This document shows, one piece after another, positions 38,190 to 51,745 of a stretch of 64,000 bases of DNA. The stretch is from Anoplopoma fimbria (taxonomy: Eukaryota > Chordata > Actinopteri > Perciformes > Anoplopomatidae). The notes under the pieces are model-generated. The model made no database searches, was not told the origin of the DNA, and saw only the letters and a list, made by a program, of their open reading frames with translations. A program made the translations under genes and the position numbers. The stretch's first letter is position 1, and every line of letters begins with the position of its first letter. The stretch is from assembly GCF_027596085.1 (NCBI RefSeq), contig NC_072457.1:4127294-4191293 (forward strand), read 5' to 3'.

Positions 38190-41100
38190 CCACCAGGGGC
38201 GCCACATTTTGCGTCACCGCTTTTTCCGCAATTTAGCTGTGTATCATTTTTAAAGACAATCGTTGCAATGTCCTCCCTCATTTGCTAAAGGAGACACAAT
38301 GCCAGACTCTTAAAAAAACAAAACAAAAACATAATGTCTGGAAAGCAATGAAGTGCAAAAAAAGGTGCTCTCTTCTGCTTAACATCTGGAACTTCAAGTG
38401 TGCATTAATCCCATATTGGGGAAGTTTATAGATTCATGCATGTATGATGTATTTTATATAGGCCAACCAGGAAGTTAGCATCACACTAGTTCCCTTTTGG
38501 ATTATTGCAGAAAATAAACTGTAGCGAACAAACGTTTATGATACTCTGACATTTTGTTCAGCAAGAAAATCTAAAAAAATTAACAAAACTTTAAATTTTA
38601 AATCTCTTAATTTCTCAAAAGAGGCCTCCTGATGAGTTCATGTGTCTTTCAGGAGACTTTCGCTCAATGTATCTCCCCTTATTTCAAACTCTGAACAGAG
38701 GATCAAACGACAAAACCTGGATCATTTTGTTCTAATGTAAATATCGCATCTCAAACATGATCAAGGAAGTCGAGGACACTAGTGTCCATGTAGACCTACT
38801 ACGTTTTTTCCTCTGTTTGAGTTGTCTGGATGCATAATGCGCCATTAATATTCAGTTATATTCCTGATTGCACAGTGACTCTCAGGCTCAAGGGCACTCC
38901 AGCAGGACACCTGGTGGCCTGTTGTCAACCTTTGACCTCTCCGCTTCAAACTGGCCACCCTGCATCGCTGTGTGCTGGGAGTGGAGTGAAGTCTGTGCTG
39001 GCCCACCTAGTCCAAACCACTTTAATAGGCTTACAGCGGCTAATCCAGGGCGGAGTGCCGTCACATGGGGAGTCTGCTGACCTTGCTCTGCTTTATTACA
39101 GGGTGCTTGTTCCTTCAGCCCTTCTATGGATAAAAAAAGAAACAAACAAGGCTTTTCTTTACCATTTATAGTTTCTTTCTGCCTCCACCAGTGTATGTCA
39201 CTGGAGTTTTATAGATAAAGATACTGGGATACATGTTTGTAACTGTTCCAAATGTAGAAGTTCCAGTTTTTAGCCTCTTTTTTTCCCCACTTTCTTTTTT
39301 CTTTTTAAACAACAAAAAAGAACAAAAAAGGGAATCAACATACACATTTGGTCAAATTAACAACAAAGATTTTTTTTTTGAGAATGTTTACCCATCTTAA
39401 ACACATTTATGACAAAGACAGAAAGAAAAACAAAAATAAATAAATATAAAATCAATAGAAATTAAAAATATTGAGGAAAAAAATTACAATTGGTTATAAA
39501 TGGCCAGCAATAACATGTATTGGATTAGATTGTGCTTAATTAGCTCAGTAAGCATGCTCTGTAATTGTAAATTTCTCCCCAATATGTTTCATGTTTTAGC
39601 CTCTTTTAGCTCCTAGTTTTGGTTTTATGTTATATTTCCTGTCTGCGGCAGTTTACAGCAGTATCTGATAAACCCACAGTACAATATCTGCTCAGCAGCA
39701 AACAGACACAGTGAGAGAATAGCTGGTGAACATAGTGGAGCATTTAGCGGTTAAAGAGACAGATATTATCCTCAGGAGTTGGTGGAGACCAAAAACAGAG
39801 CTAAAAGAATATTGTAAGTCCAGAATATTGGACTTACATTCATCAAGTCTGACACAAACACGACTCCAACATGTTAGAAATTAAATCCCTGTAAGCTTAA
39901 AATGGGATAAAATCAATAAATACTAAAAGAGAGAGATTTGCTTTGAGAAGTGATTTTAAAAAACATGCCAAGCTTCTCTTCTCTGTCCACAGGAGGAGGA
40001 GGAGGAGGAGGAGGAGGAGGGTGGTGGTGTTGTTGTTGGTGGTGGGATCCATCCTCCACCCTCAGCCTCCTTCCTCTGCTGGCAGCCTGAGGTCGAGGAG
40101 GTCGCTCCTCCTCCGTCGCTCCCCATGCTGAGCTTCACCTGCCAGGCAGCGTCCCCCACCCATAATCCCTTGCTCCATCCCTCCTGTTACTGTAGTCACT
40201 TATCTATAAAAGGTGTATGTGTTATGGGGGATTACTTATTATTGACGTCTTTTACAATAAAATGTAAGTCCTATGATTACCACTTTTAGTCACGTAATAA
40301 AAATGATGGTACTTTGAAATAAATATTTCATTGTTTCACCTGAATTATCTTTGTTTATTACCATTCATGCAAGTTACAGAATGCCCATATTTGTTTTGCT
40401 GACATTTGTAGAGAAAATTCCAACAATCTTCCTCTTTTCTGATGGATTTCTTTTTCCTTTTATGATTATCAAACATTTCAGATTTCAAAATGGCCGTTCT
40501 AAAAAAAGAGAAGCTTGCATCTTAGATCTATGGGAAATCTTTTGCAACCAAAATATAGTGTAACTGCTTTAAAAAACATAGATCTGATATTCAGAGAATT
40601 TACAAAATAAAACAAACTACATAACCAAAATATATTTTTAATATAACATAAGTGTTTGAGTGTAGATAAAATCATTACAGACAGCAGCTTTGTTCTGAAT
40701 ATGTTTTTTAACATGACTTTTACATGATGCTGGTCAGTCATTTTCATTCATCACCTCACTGTTTTGACTCAAATTATCCACTCAAGACACTATTTTTCTA
40801 CATTAGCTAGCTAGCATTTTCTGTATTAGCAAGCATGCTAACGTTTGCTAACATTAGCCAGCTAAAACCAATTTATGGTCAACAAATTGATGAGAAATCA
40901 TCCAAAAGTCATTTTTTGTTTGTTCTGTAGCAGGTTTGAGCCGAACCAGATCTGCTTTTTGATCTTTTAAATAAAATAGAAATACTGTTATCAGTTTACG
41001 GTAGTGTAGGTGACAGAAAATGTCCAACACATTTCTTTCCCCACCTTTAAAAAAAATTATATTCAGTCCACACAACCTGTTTTAAAAAACATCTCTGCAG

Positions 41101-41569
41101 AAACAAGCGATAAAGTTCTGCTATATGTCAAATACCCGAGAAGGACATTCTGAACCCTTGTAGTTAACTTATTTTCTTTTGGTGGTAGCAACTTAAAAAC
41201 ACAAACAATACTAGTTAATCATTTATTTGTTGACATCCTTTTCTTATTTTTTTAACATATTTTTTGACACAAGGCCAAAGTGACCTTCAAGTCTGATAAC
41301 CGTATGTTACATCTGTACGTGTGGACTAAGACCTGAGATGAAAGTTAGAGGCCCTAATTCGATTGTTAGGTTGGATAAATGTTAATTTATTATGGTAAAT
41401 AAAATTTCTCGTGATTTCACAGTAAACTGAGCCGAGGGTCAGTCGTCTCCTTCTAAACATGTTTTTGAGGAATAAATACTATTTAATTTCTTTGATTCAA
41501 TTACAATTTTAGTAATTGAGCATTTTAAAATGACATGGCTGGTCACAGGAGGGTTTCAGTATGTTTTCC

Positions 41570-41570
<1 letters not shown>
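38190..41570. other. Non-coding, no gene seen
   Basis: It contains A/T-rich DNA, a (GGA)n tract at 39992-40020 and a GCTAAC/TAGCAT-type low-complexity patch at 40805-40864. The ORFs at 38830-39171 and 39943-40159 show no splice support and cross low-complexity DNA. Confidence 0.45.

Positions 41571-41572
<2 letters not shown>

Positions 41573-41651
<79 letters not shown>
41573..41651. repeat. (GT)39 microsatellite
   Basis: An uninterrupted GT tract of about 79 bases. Confidence 0.98.
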
Positions 41652-41653
<2 letters not shown>

Positions 41654-41689
41654 TCTACATTTGGCCTGTTCTGACAAAACCGCTGAGGA

Positions 41690-41960
41690 ACGCTGACCTT
41701 GCATCTCCCATCGGGCTGAGCTGGTCAGTAATCCCATCAGTGTTTAATAACCCGATCCGAGTGTTATGGGCTTCATTATATCAGAGGAATCAGGCTCCGT
41801 TTTTTTTTCTTCTTCTTCTCATGTCACACCGTGTTGGAATTGGCTCCCCGGCAATTTATTTTTCTATTAGCCGAGCCGTGTGAAGTGTGATTGGTGGAGG
41901 AGCTGCTCGGCCTGATAAGAGGACGGTCAGAGATCCTGCTTCAGCACACGGACTCTCAGT
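41690..41960. promoter_or_regulatory. Repeat-poor GC-balanced block, possible conserved element
   Basis: Compared with the AT-rich surroundings this block is GC-balanced and unique in the window. It holds a TAATCC homeodomain core (41729-41734) and 'gggcttcattatatcagagg'. Candidate only: conservation was not testable. Confidence 0.2.
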
Positions 41961-41969
41961 GCTGATTGG

Positions 41970-43600
41970 ATGAAGATATGAAGCAGAGGACTGACCAGCC
42001 AGCAGGAAAATGTCAACTCATCTTTTTTCTTTTTTTTTTAAAGTGTTTTAAGATAGATTCCCTGATTTTTTTGTTGAAATACCTGGTGCTAAATAAAAAC
42101 ATGTTATTAAAACAAAAACCTGGTGTTTTTATAATTGATTTGGGAAAGCTATCACAAACTTTGGGATGACATAAAATTGGCTACACCTGCAGCTAATCAG
42201 GCAAGCTGCATGTCTCGTTAGTTCACTGCTGCAAATGCACACACAAGGCAGGCAAAAGAGAGGCAATTTATGTTTAAACCTTTCACTTGTTTTATCATTT
42301 AGATATTTCTTTTTTTAGTGCCTTTAAATAACTAAAGTAAAAGCAAATTAACAGGTTCTATATATTAGAACGACGAGGAGTGGTGGAATGTAACTGAGTA
42401 CATTAAAATATTGTACCTTCTGCATTCATCTGACAGGTAAAGTTACTTTAATTGTATATATACATACAATATATGCCATGCATGCACGTACAGGCGTTTA
42501 CAGTTATGTGGCTGGTGAGTTCTGTTCAGGTTGGAGTTGTGCAAAGCTCTGCTGGAGTTTATACGTCAACATGTAGTAGTAAGATTAATAAAGTTGCAAC
42601 TTAAAGAAAACTTGTGGCCAAAAGATTAAAGAAAATTCATATTTTGGGATCTTGACCCTGAATTGGCCATTCTGTATAATGAGAACTTTAACTTTTGATA
42701 CTTTAAGGAGTAACTAAACCCCAGAGTTTTGGCTGAAGTTCCTCTAACCTGGAAATAAAATAAAAAACACCTCTATAACGTTAAATAAGTATTAACAGTC
42801 TTTCCCAGTCGTGTCTATCGGCTCATTTTCCGTACCCCGTTTAACATTACAATCACAGCACAGTAGCTAGAGGCCTTTTCTCCCTTTTTGTTAGACTTGA
42901 AATGAAGACATGAGCACATTAAAAAATGTGGTGAATTAATGTTAATGACTGATTATCTGTCTATTTCTTAGCTGTGACAAGAGTGTGTTGACGAAGCATT
43001 GAGTTGTTCAATTCTACTCATTTGGGGGCTGGCTAGTTAGCTAGCTTAATATTTCCACCAAGCTACAGTTACAGAAAATAAAAAGCACGTCATGAACTAC
43101 CGGGCTTGGTCTACGTTACTTTATCTAGTAGCCAGACTTGTTTTTAACTTAACTGTTCATGATAGCTGCTAACCGCTAGCAATAATGCTAACTGCTATTG
43201 TTAATTGCTAGCATGCTTTCTAGTATGATAATGGTTAGGATAGTGCTGTTAATGGTCTTTTATGGTGACAAAATACAATATAAACTCTCTCAAACATTTG
43301 TGAATTTGAGTTTACATGCAAGGCCAGGATATGTGTATACCAAAAACTATAATAATCTCTCTTTTTAGCCGACACCTGCAAGATGTATTAATGACATGAG
43401 GGGTCTGTGAGCTTGTTTTTGGGTTTATCACCGTTACTGTGACAACAGCCAGGGCTCAAACCTCACTATGATGCAGGTAACACCGAGCCCATTCATCTCT
43501 GTAGTAGACCTTCACTTCACCACATTAAGCATGTCACCGGGAGAAGCACTACCACTCAGAGACGGTGCCATAATAAAATAAATGAACCAGAGCTGCTGTG
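41970..43600. other. Non-coding, no gene seen
   Basis: AT-rich DNA with a GCTAGC/GCTAAC low-complexity patch (43025-43215). No exon is supported. Confidence 0.45.
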
Positions 43601-43639
43601 AGCAGGATCATCCTACAGGGGGCAGTGTGTAGCCTCGGC

Positions 43640-44030
43640 CTCCCTCTCTCCCCATCTCCCTCCTCGGGCTTTAATCATTCGTCAGGCATAATAAGAGAGG
43701 CATTTATAGTCATATCCCTGTAATAAAAGAGGTGTCTCTTTGTCCTTTTCCATTCAACACATTGTCACAACCCAGAGCCTTAATCCTGCAAACTGACGGA
43801 CAGTTGCATCCTGGGAAAAAGAGCCGCATGCCATTGTTTGAGTGAGTCAAATCTGTTAAGCCCTAATTCTTTTGTGGGCATTTGCATACTCGGAAGTATT
43901 CTTTTTTTTGACTGAAGGGCCAAATCCTCCTTGTGTGTGTGATGCGAGGCATTTTTAGTATCATTTGTGAAGTATCTACATGCACTATTAGCGCTGCATA
44001 ATACCCACATATAATACGCCGGCATAATCT
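43640..44030. promoter_or_regulatory. Repeat-poor GC-balanced block, possible conserved element
   Basis: Unique sequence with 'gggctttaatcattcgtcag', a TAATCC core (43791-43796) and 'gggcatttgcatactcgg', which contains an octamer-like ATTTGCAT. Candidate only. Confidence 0.2.
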
Positions 44031-44939
44031 TTTCAGATAAGAGGTTTTTTTTTTTTTTTTCTAAAGTGTAGCATTACGTCGGGATGAAACGTTGCAATTT
44101 CAAGCAGATTCAAACGGGCTCAAATGTCATCAGAAATGTCAAGTGGCTCTGCAGTGGCAGGATACCAGAACGCCTCGTTTTTTATCGTTTTCATCGCCCG
44201 CCTGATTCCTCAATTTTTTTTTACCTCACAGTTGAAAGGCCCGGCTCGGCTCAGACCGCGGCGCTGTAATGGGTCTGGTGCTGTAATAAAGACGGTTACC
44301 TCTGACTCACCTGGCCTCTTTCTTCCCGCCTTCCCTTTTTTTCCGTCTCGCTCTTTTCCATTTCCTCCACCCCTCTTAACCTCCGTCTCTCTCCCACTCT
44401 CTTCTCCTTTTCTCACTTCCAACAGAGTTTCTCCGGCTCACTGATAAACTGTTTGTTATCTGTGTCCGTGGCGTTTTCGCGGCACAGTGTGGTTCACACA
44501 TTCAACTTCCTCTGCAGGCCTTTTCCCTGCGCTGCTCTCTGGAGTCCCTTCTGCAAAAGCTCTGATAAGATTGTTGTGTTGAGATTGGAGATGGAGAAGC
44601 GAGGAGTGGCGGTGTATTTCTGTCAAAGCAAAACTGTGGCGAACCTTTAGCTCTCTAAAATGTCTACCTAACATACTGCATTACATTGACTTTTATTACA
44701 TGTTCGACATAAAGCGAAAATATCTACATGATGGTTAAAGTTTGATCATCGCATTCAGGTTTATTGCCAAGTAGATTTCCAAAAGGAACTTGTCTTGGTA
44801 TTTTTTCTGCATGGCCATCGTAAGAAAAAAACAAGAAAGGGGTTTGATTTTCGGACAAAATAAAGCTACATTTGTCTTAATTTGTTGTATTTTCATGTTT
44901 ATTACTGGAGCGCAAATAGTATATGAAAGAATACATTCA

Positions 44940-45510
44940 TTAATATGTGAAAAGGAAGCGTGAGGATTGGATTAAGTGCAGCGGCCTTTGAGACGATCAA
45001 CCTGCCGGACCAAACTGCCCAAGAGAGGAGAGCCGAGACGGAAGCTAAGCTAACCCAGCTAGGACCTGAGGCTACTCCACTACCCAGCATGCACCTGGCT
45101 GTCTGATCCCTGGCCGCAGAAAAAATCTGATGGATAGAGTAAGACTTCAGGCGAACCCAGCAAAGGGAGGTCCTACAGAGACCTGGATCCATCGTTCACC
45201 TTGGATCAAGCTGCACACAGAGAGCAGGACTCCGGTGGGCCGAGAGGAGGCGGACTCTGTGTTTACATCAATGGTGCTTGGTGCTCAAACACAGGCAAAG
45301 TTGATGGACAATGTTTTTCCTCATGTTGAATTGAATTGAATGTCAAGATGTCGGCCATACTATCTGCCCAGATAATTGTTTTTCTTGCTGCTGTTACATT
45401 TGGTATGATTTTTGTTTTTAATGTTTTATTTTTGTTGCAAAAGGGCCACAACTGCATTTCGTTGTGCATCCCTGTGTTGCATAATGACAATAAATGATCC
45501 TTGATTTCTT
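44940..45510 (+). mobile_element. Internally deleted LINE: endonuclease piece joined to a 3' UTR
   Basis: The translation around 45170-45310 shows TETWIH and, after a frameshift, SGGPRGGGLCVYINGAWCSN, both hallmarks of LINE endonuclease domains. About 100 bases later comes a LINE-like 3' end ('ctgcatttcgttgtgcatcc', 'gcataatgacaataaatgat'). The reverse transcriptase is missing, so the element is a deletion derivative. Confidence 0.6.
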
Positions 45511-45894
45511 AAATCCTTGAATCGTATTGTAAGTTGAATTCCAGCTGGTCTAGAAATACGAGCAGTCAGACAATAAGAGTAGTAAAATAACCCTCTGGTT
45601 AGCCGAGCTTTCTCTCTGTGTGGAAGTGAAAGCAGTAAAATGATCCCCCAAACTGTCCGTTGTAAAGATTGCTAACAGTAAGACATCATGACCTAAGCTG
45701 TAATAAACCGGCGTTATCCTTCTGGATTGAAAGGCATGATGTGAGAGAGCCTTTATCCGTCTTTCATGTAAAGCTCATGTACAGTATGTATTCAGCCTCG
45801 GCTCTCCATTCAGAGTCGCAGTCTTTGTTGTTTGGACGTTTCATCGTGTTGCACCATCACTTTCCTCTCCCGTTCTTTCCAATGTCACACAGTT

Positions 45895-45916
45895 AGAGAG
45901 AGAGAGAGAGAGAGAG
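45895..45916. repeat. (AG)n microsatellite
   Basis: About eleven AG units. Another short purine-rich patch, (GGA)n, is at 46050-46080. Confidence 0.9.
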
Positions 45917-46961
45917 AAACATCTGTTCTCTGGCTGCTGTTTGTCTGTTTGTTTTGTTCTTTCCTCCTGTGTATCTAAGCGTCAATTTCTGCCGGCGAGG
46001 GACACATGAAAAGAGCCACGGCACGAACAGAAAACAAGCCCTCAGAGACGAGGAGGAGGAGGAGGAGGAGGATGAGGATGAAGTGACTACACGAGGAAGG
46101 GAACAAGGGCCGGGAATAAGCTGCGATTAAACCTAAAAACAATCAAACCGCAGAGATGAGAGGAAGAGAGAGAGAGAGAGGATAGAAAAAACACACACAC
46201 AAGACACACACGACAATGAAAGCAAATAAAAAAGAGGCAAACAGGGAACGCAGCGTGTTTGAGAAAAGACGCTGGCGAGGGGAAAATTACAACGAGTGCC
46301 AGCTCTGGATGCCTGGCATCAAGAAGAAGCAGAAGAGTTTCGTAGGAATAAAATGACACTGTTGGATATCACTGTGTGAGACGGAAAACTGGGATCGGGA
46401 GCAGCAGCAGTGATGTTAACACAGACAATATCAAACAATATGTTCATTACATCTTCACGTCGGAGGTGAGGATGGAGGCCGTGGTGAAGATAAATCTGGA
46501 AAAACAGCTTTCATGTGTCCAAAGTTTTCAGATTTTCACTGATTTAATTTCAAGAAGTATCGATGCTAACCCTCCTGTTTCTACAGAACAACCCGTTAGA
46601 CGCTCGTTCCGTGCCGCTCTCCACCACGGAAACCTTTAGCGTTTGTATTTAACGCCTATTTATTTTACTTACTCCAATGTAAACCCATCGATATTAGAAT
46701 GTCAGAGCAACTGATGAGTATAAAAGCAGGAAAGGGGGTCAAACAAACACAAGACTTTCACCCAGGGGACCGGCTTTAGGGTGCGGTAGTCAAGTCACGC
46801 TACGCCACGTTACTTTGCATCCGTAGCTTATGTAACGTTAGAAGCGTACTTATTCTAAACAAAAACGTTTTTTCTAGCCATAGGTGTTTTTTTTCCCAAA
46901 AGGCATCTGCCAACGTTAACCACGCACAAACCTTCTGAGTGTCTAGTTTTTGTTCTTTTAT

Positions 46962-47050
46962 AGCATTTCCTTTGAAAAGTATCCCTATGACCAGAACAGT
47001 CCTAGACTGATTTTGTTTTTTATAGCATTTCCTTTGAAAACATCCCTATG
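46962..47050 (+). repeat. Local direct duplication
   Basis: 'tatagcatttcctttgaaaa' followed by 'atccctatga' occurs twice about 58 bases apart (about 46962 and 47020). Confidence 0.75.
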
Positions 47051-47523
47051 AGAGCAGTGAGACTGAACCAGAACAGTAATGTTGTGGTCCAACAGAGGAA
47101 AAAAAAGGGCTGAAACTCCTTATAAAGCTTTGTTAAGCCGTGAGACGCTGCAGATTCATAATAATCAGGAGGATCATCACTATGAGCAAACCCTTTCACA
47201 TTGTTGTCACATATGTTGATTCAAGCTGCTTCCCAGGTTCCTTTTGAAAAGTTGTGCAAGTGCCTCGCAAAGACGCAAGTTGCAGAATCATTAATCACGA
47301 GTGTGAAGAGTCACATCGTCTTTCCTGGAGTTCACTGATTGGTCCAACAATTTAAACTGATATCCAACTAAAATATCATTTTTGTTTTACTTCCCAGACC
47401 TGCCCTTCTCAAACCTGACCCAACCAGATGCCCTTGGACCTTCTCACCAATCGCCTGACTCCCAAATCCACCTGCTCACAAGCCCCAATCATCTCCACCT
47501 GCCTCTTATGACCTCATCAGTCC

Positions 47524-47556
47524 TTCACCGTATGTTACCGGCTCACATACGGTGAA
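47524..47556. repeat. Perfect 12-bp hairpin
   Basis: TTCACCGTATGT and ACATACGGTGAA form a perfect stem around the nine-base loop TACCGGCTC. No coding context is nearby. Confidence 0.8.
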
Positions 47557-48099
47557 TGGATGTCGATGTTGGGCGACTAAATGCTCAGTTTTCATTCTGT
47601 GCAAACAAAAGTTAATGTGACGCTTCATCAATCAAGTGATTATCTACCAGTTGCACTCTTTTTCTAACTATCCAACACCGCAGCTAATCAAGAAACAGAA
47701 ACTTAGGAAAAATAACACTTTGAATGATTTGTTTGTTGCTGTTGTAACTCCTCAGAGATCCTTTTTTTGGTGGATATATTTTATGTAACATATGGGCATG
47801 TGAATGTGGTCTTACGATAGACATGATATGAACTTATCCTTTTATATTAGGGGCATGAGTTGGCTGTTGTCTGGCCAAAGATTGTTTGTACTCATGAAAT
47901 AGTCCAAAAGTAGCCTCAGCATTTCCAGTCAAACCAGGTTGGAACATGCTCTTCAATGATGCTGCTAAACGTCAAATTATGTTCAGTGAAAAGGTTTTAT
48001 TTCAAACATTTTTACGGTTTATCAGAGGTAACAGTATTCTACTTTTTATTTAATATTTAATGCAGAGGGGAAAAACTGTGGGCTTGAAAAAAACAAATT

Positions 48100-48430
48100 C
48101 TTACTCAGAACTTGGTCAAAAACTCATGTTTTGTAGTAAGCTTTAGCGTCAGTTTTCATGCAAATCGTCTTTTCAAAATAAACTTCCAACTTAGGTTTAG
48201 TTTGTTTAAAGGTTTATGTATGCAACAAAACAACTTGATAACATTTAAGAAAACATTGTGGTCGGGGTTCAAATTAGTTAAAAAAGTATGCTAAGTTAAA
48301 TCAGCCATTTTATGTCAAAACTAAGGTAAATAAATCAACGTTTACTTGGTTTCACATGGACACGAACAGCGTTCTCCTAGGTGAAAGTCCTGTGTTTGTT
48401 TGACCCATCCGACCTCACCTCTCACCTGTC
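48100..48430 (+). repeat. Dispersed repeat family, copy 1 of 4
   Basis: Decayed copy. It shares 'gtcttttcaaaataaacttc' and 'cacgaacagcgttctcctag' type blocks with the copies at 54590-55030, 58540-58790 (reverse) and 62760-63180. Confidence 0.5.
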
Positions 48431-48779
48431 CTACAAAGACTTTCTCACTCTTTATACTACGTGAGTTACGGTTAAATAAAGACGTGAATGGGTTTACATT
48501 GGCGTTAGTTGCTAACTCCAGGCTAAAGGGTTGAGTGAGAACAAGTTGGGAGTGAGAACGAGTTAAAGAAACATGTTTTTAGTTTGAAAAAAAGACAGTG
48601 TGGATGTGGAAACCTGAAGCTTCATGGACATGGGACACATTTACTACAACCTCCATTAAAGACTGGAGTGCAGCGATTGGCTGAAGCTCTGCAGTTACAG
48701 CATTTTTGTTCGTTTAGGAAGAAGGTTACCCGATTAGCTCGTTGTGTTACGCTTTAAATGTGCTAATATAATTTAATGC

Positions 48780-50270
48780 AGAGAAAAGGCTCATGAATAA
48801 ATTTGACAGCAGTGCGTCGCCTCCCTTCTACCTCTCCTGCAGCTCTGGTTTTTGTGGTTTTTTGTGTTGTTCCAGTTCAGCGGCTCTCTGACGTCCCGAC
48901 TCCGAGTCTTTTATGACAGATGAAGACTTTTTAACAGCCTCTGTGTGGAGGCAGTGGACTGGCTCCTCTTAATTAGCACTTTGTCTCTGCTCAGGAGTGA
49001 CCTTTTCTCTTTTGCACTTTGGTTAAATTGACTCCCACTTCTCTGCTGTGTGTCTCCTTGGTTTTACATGGCTGCTGGTGCGTTGCTCTCTAACTGCTGC
49101 AGTTTTTTATGGAGTTCAACAGATGTATTGTCCCACCGATATAGCAAGCTGATGTTGGGATATTTCTCCTTCATTCAGTATTAAAGAATGACCAGCGGTG
49201 TGTCCACTTCCAACCTCCATCCTACCAGCCTTCACTCCTGACCTTAACATGATATTTAGTTTTTCTTTTAAATAACTGGAGGTGCGGGATTGTATTTCAT
49301 TTTTGTTAAAATAAACAATTACGTAGGGTAAAAAAAGTTTGCCAGTTCACAGAGCTTTTGGTGTTTTAGGTAATAACAAGGAAGTTAAGTTAAAAAAGAC
49401 ATTTGTACCATTTACTCCTTTCTCATAACTGTCTTTCTCTTTTGTCACGAGATCACATGGGAAGGTGTATAAATAGCATTTCAATTTAAATTACATTCCA
49501 GGTGTCATAATACGCATTATAAGCTTTTCACGTGTCATTTCATGGCACATCGTTAACACGAAACGGTCAGTTATGCTTAAACTACTACTACTACTACTAC
49601 TAAGTTAGGTTCAGGAAAAAGCATCACGGTGGGGCTATAATATGTACATAAATGAAATAAAATAGACTGTACACTGTAGACAGCACTTGATTTTCCTTGC
49701 TTTAGTCTACATCAAAATAAAAATGATTGGTTGAAATTAGTTAAACCAGGCTGCCTTTGGTGGATGGTGCAGCTGATATAAAAGCTTATAAGGGTTAAAA
49801 AGCAAACAAATTTGCTATTTGAAATCGTGCTCATGCTCTTTTCCACTGGAGGTTAATGTTTTATTAATAAAAGTGTATGGATTTCTCTGTTAGGTACGAT
49901 GCTCTTTGAGTCGGGCGAGGTTTTTAAACGCTGTCTTGTCAGATCCTTCAAAGCCTAAAGGTGCGTTTCATTTGATCAAAGTGACAGCAGCTGGTTAACA
50001 AGAGGACACAGCTGCTTCAGGTGCACTGAATTCCTTCCCCGATCAAGTCTTTGTGTCCAAATGCATTAGCAAATTGTCAATCAATTAGTTGTGAATGAAG
50101 TGATTCCCAAACGTTGAAGACAGGAGGTGACTCTCTCTTCTTGAGATCTTTTTTAGGAAACACAGCGACAGCAGCAACTTTCCAGGAAGAGTAACAATCT
50201 CTGAGGCCGCGTAGCTTCATGCTTCATTGGTGAGTAATGACCAGTACCGGTGAGTAAAGCATCCAAAATG
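48780..50270. other. Non-coding, no gene seen
   Basis: It contains a GC-balanced unique stretch (48800-49030) and an ACT trinucleotide run (49583-49602). No exon is supported. Confidence 0.4.
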
Positions 50271-50278
50271 ACAACATA

Positions 50279-50280
<2 letters not shown>

Positions 50281-50358
<78 letters not shown>
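50281..50358. repeat. (AC)39 microsatellite
   Basis: An uninterrupted AC tract of 78 bases. A shorter interrupted GT tract is at 50540-50580. Confidence 0.98.
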
Positions 50359-50360
<2 letters not shown>

Positions 50361-50829
50361 GGAGACCCTCCACAACCATCACCTCCATTTCCAGAATCAT
50401 AGATGACCTTTTGCATGAATAAAGTCAAAGAGGATTAAGAGAAGAAGAGACCTTCGCAATGTCGGCCGAGGGGAGAAGTGGGTGCATCCTCCTTTTGAAC
50501 GTGGCTTGAGTGTCGATGTCTCCACCTGACTGAAGGCCACGCTGTGTGTGTGTGTGTGTGCGTGTGCGTGTGTGTGTGTGCAATGCGTTTGCATAGAGGC
50601 TGCATAAAAACATTAAAAAAAACACGCCTTAAGGAAATGTGAGGAAACATGTGGTTTCTAATCACATTCTAAACGTTACTGTCAAAGTCCTTCATCCGTT
50701 TGCCTGGAGGTGATAATATTTTGGGTTTATATTCTTATCTGATTTATATTGTGCAGAAACCTAATCCATAGACGTTACAAGACGTACAAACACAGAATCT
50801 ATTTGCTTAAGTGTCCATCATACCACCAG

Positions 50830-50990
50830 GATTACAACAATTTAGATTAGCTGCCTTTCTTTACTGCGCGGTGTCAACTGTGCTCGGCTCCCATCAGGAT
50901 TAATGGAATCCCGTTTTGTCATTATTACCTGTATAATACCTGTCAGAATCATCCAAGGCTGAGAAACGTACACCATTTCTTAAGAAGCAT
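50830..50990. promoter_or_regulatory. Repeat-poor block, possible conserved element
   Basis: Unique GC-balanced sequence with an inverted TAATCC core (GGATTA, 50897-50902) and a nearby 'gtcattattacctg' stretch. Candidate only. Confidence 0.2.
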
Positions 50991-51099
50991 CAAAAGTCGT
51001 CGACATGTTGGGATTAAATTAAAAAGACAACACTCTCATTAGAATATCATGTTCAGGAGAGTTTAGAAACAAACGGCAACCAAAGCAGAAATGACAAAA

Positions 51100-51745
51100 A
51101 CTGCAGTTACGCAAATGGCCACTTGAGGCTCCAAAAGTAAGGAGGTCTCCATAGACCTCTATGTTAAAATACCCACCTTTACATCAGAAAGAAATATGTT
51201 TAAAGCTTGGTAGAAAAAAACTGCTTTCGTCTCTATAGCTAGTTTCTCTGTTCATGACAACTGTACCAGGGGTGAATTTTCACTTGCCCTTTGATTGACA
51301 GGTGGTTGTTGTCTCAAGTTGCTCGTTGTTATCTTAGACTGTATATAAGAAGAGGACCAAGTCATCGTGACGTCAGCCATTGGTTTGTGAACTGCCCCTT
51401 TAAATCCTCAGATTTTTCGAATATGCCGTGGCCATCTTGGATTACGGACGTCATCTAATTGTTTTTTCTGCAACCAATGAATAGAAGTTATCAAATTTGG
51501 AATGTGGAGGAGTGACGCCCTAAAACATAATCTGCTTTATGGTCTGTTTGACTCTACATGGAGCATCATTTACTAAATGAACATCATGCTGTATTGAAGA
51601 AGACTTGAAACTAGAGATTGAGACCATAAACTCATGTTTACAATGTTTACTGAGGGAATAAATCAAGAGAGAAGTAGAGTCATTTTCTCATAGACTTCTA
51701 TACAACCAGAGGAGTCGCCCCCTGCTGGTCATTAGAGAGAATGCA
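51100..51745 (+). mobile_element. Longest copy of the young dispersed repeat
   Basis: It starts near 'caaatggccacttgaggctc' and includes 'cttagactgtatataagaag' and 'gtcatcgtgacgtcagccat'. It ends with the 220-base block also found at 36995-37220 and 59655-59880. No ORF. This is a well-spread teleost element whose class I cannot name. Confidence 0.65.
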
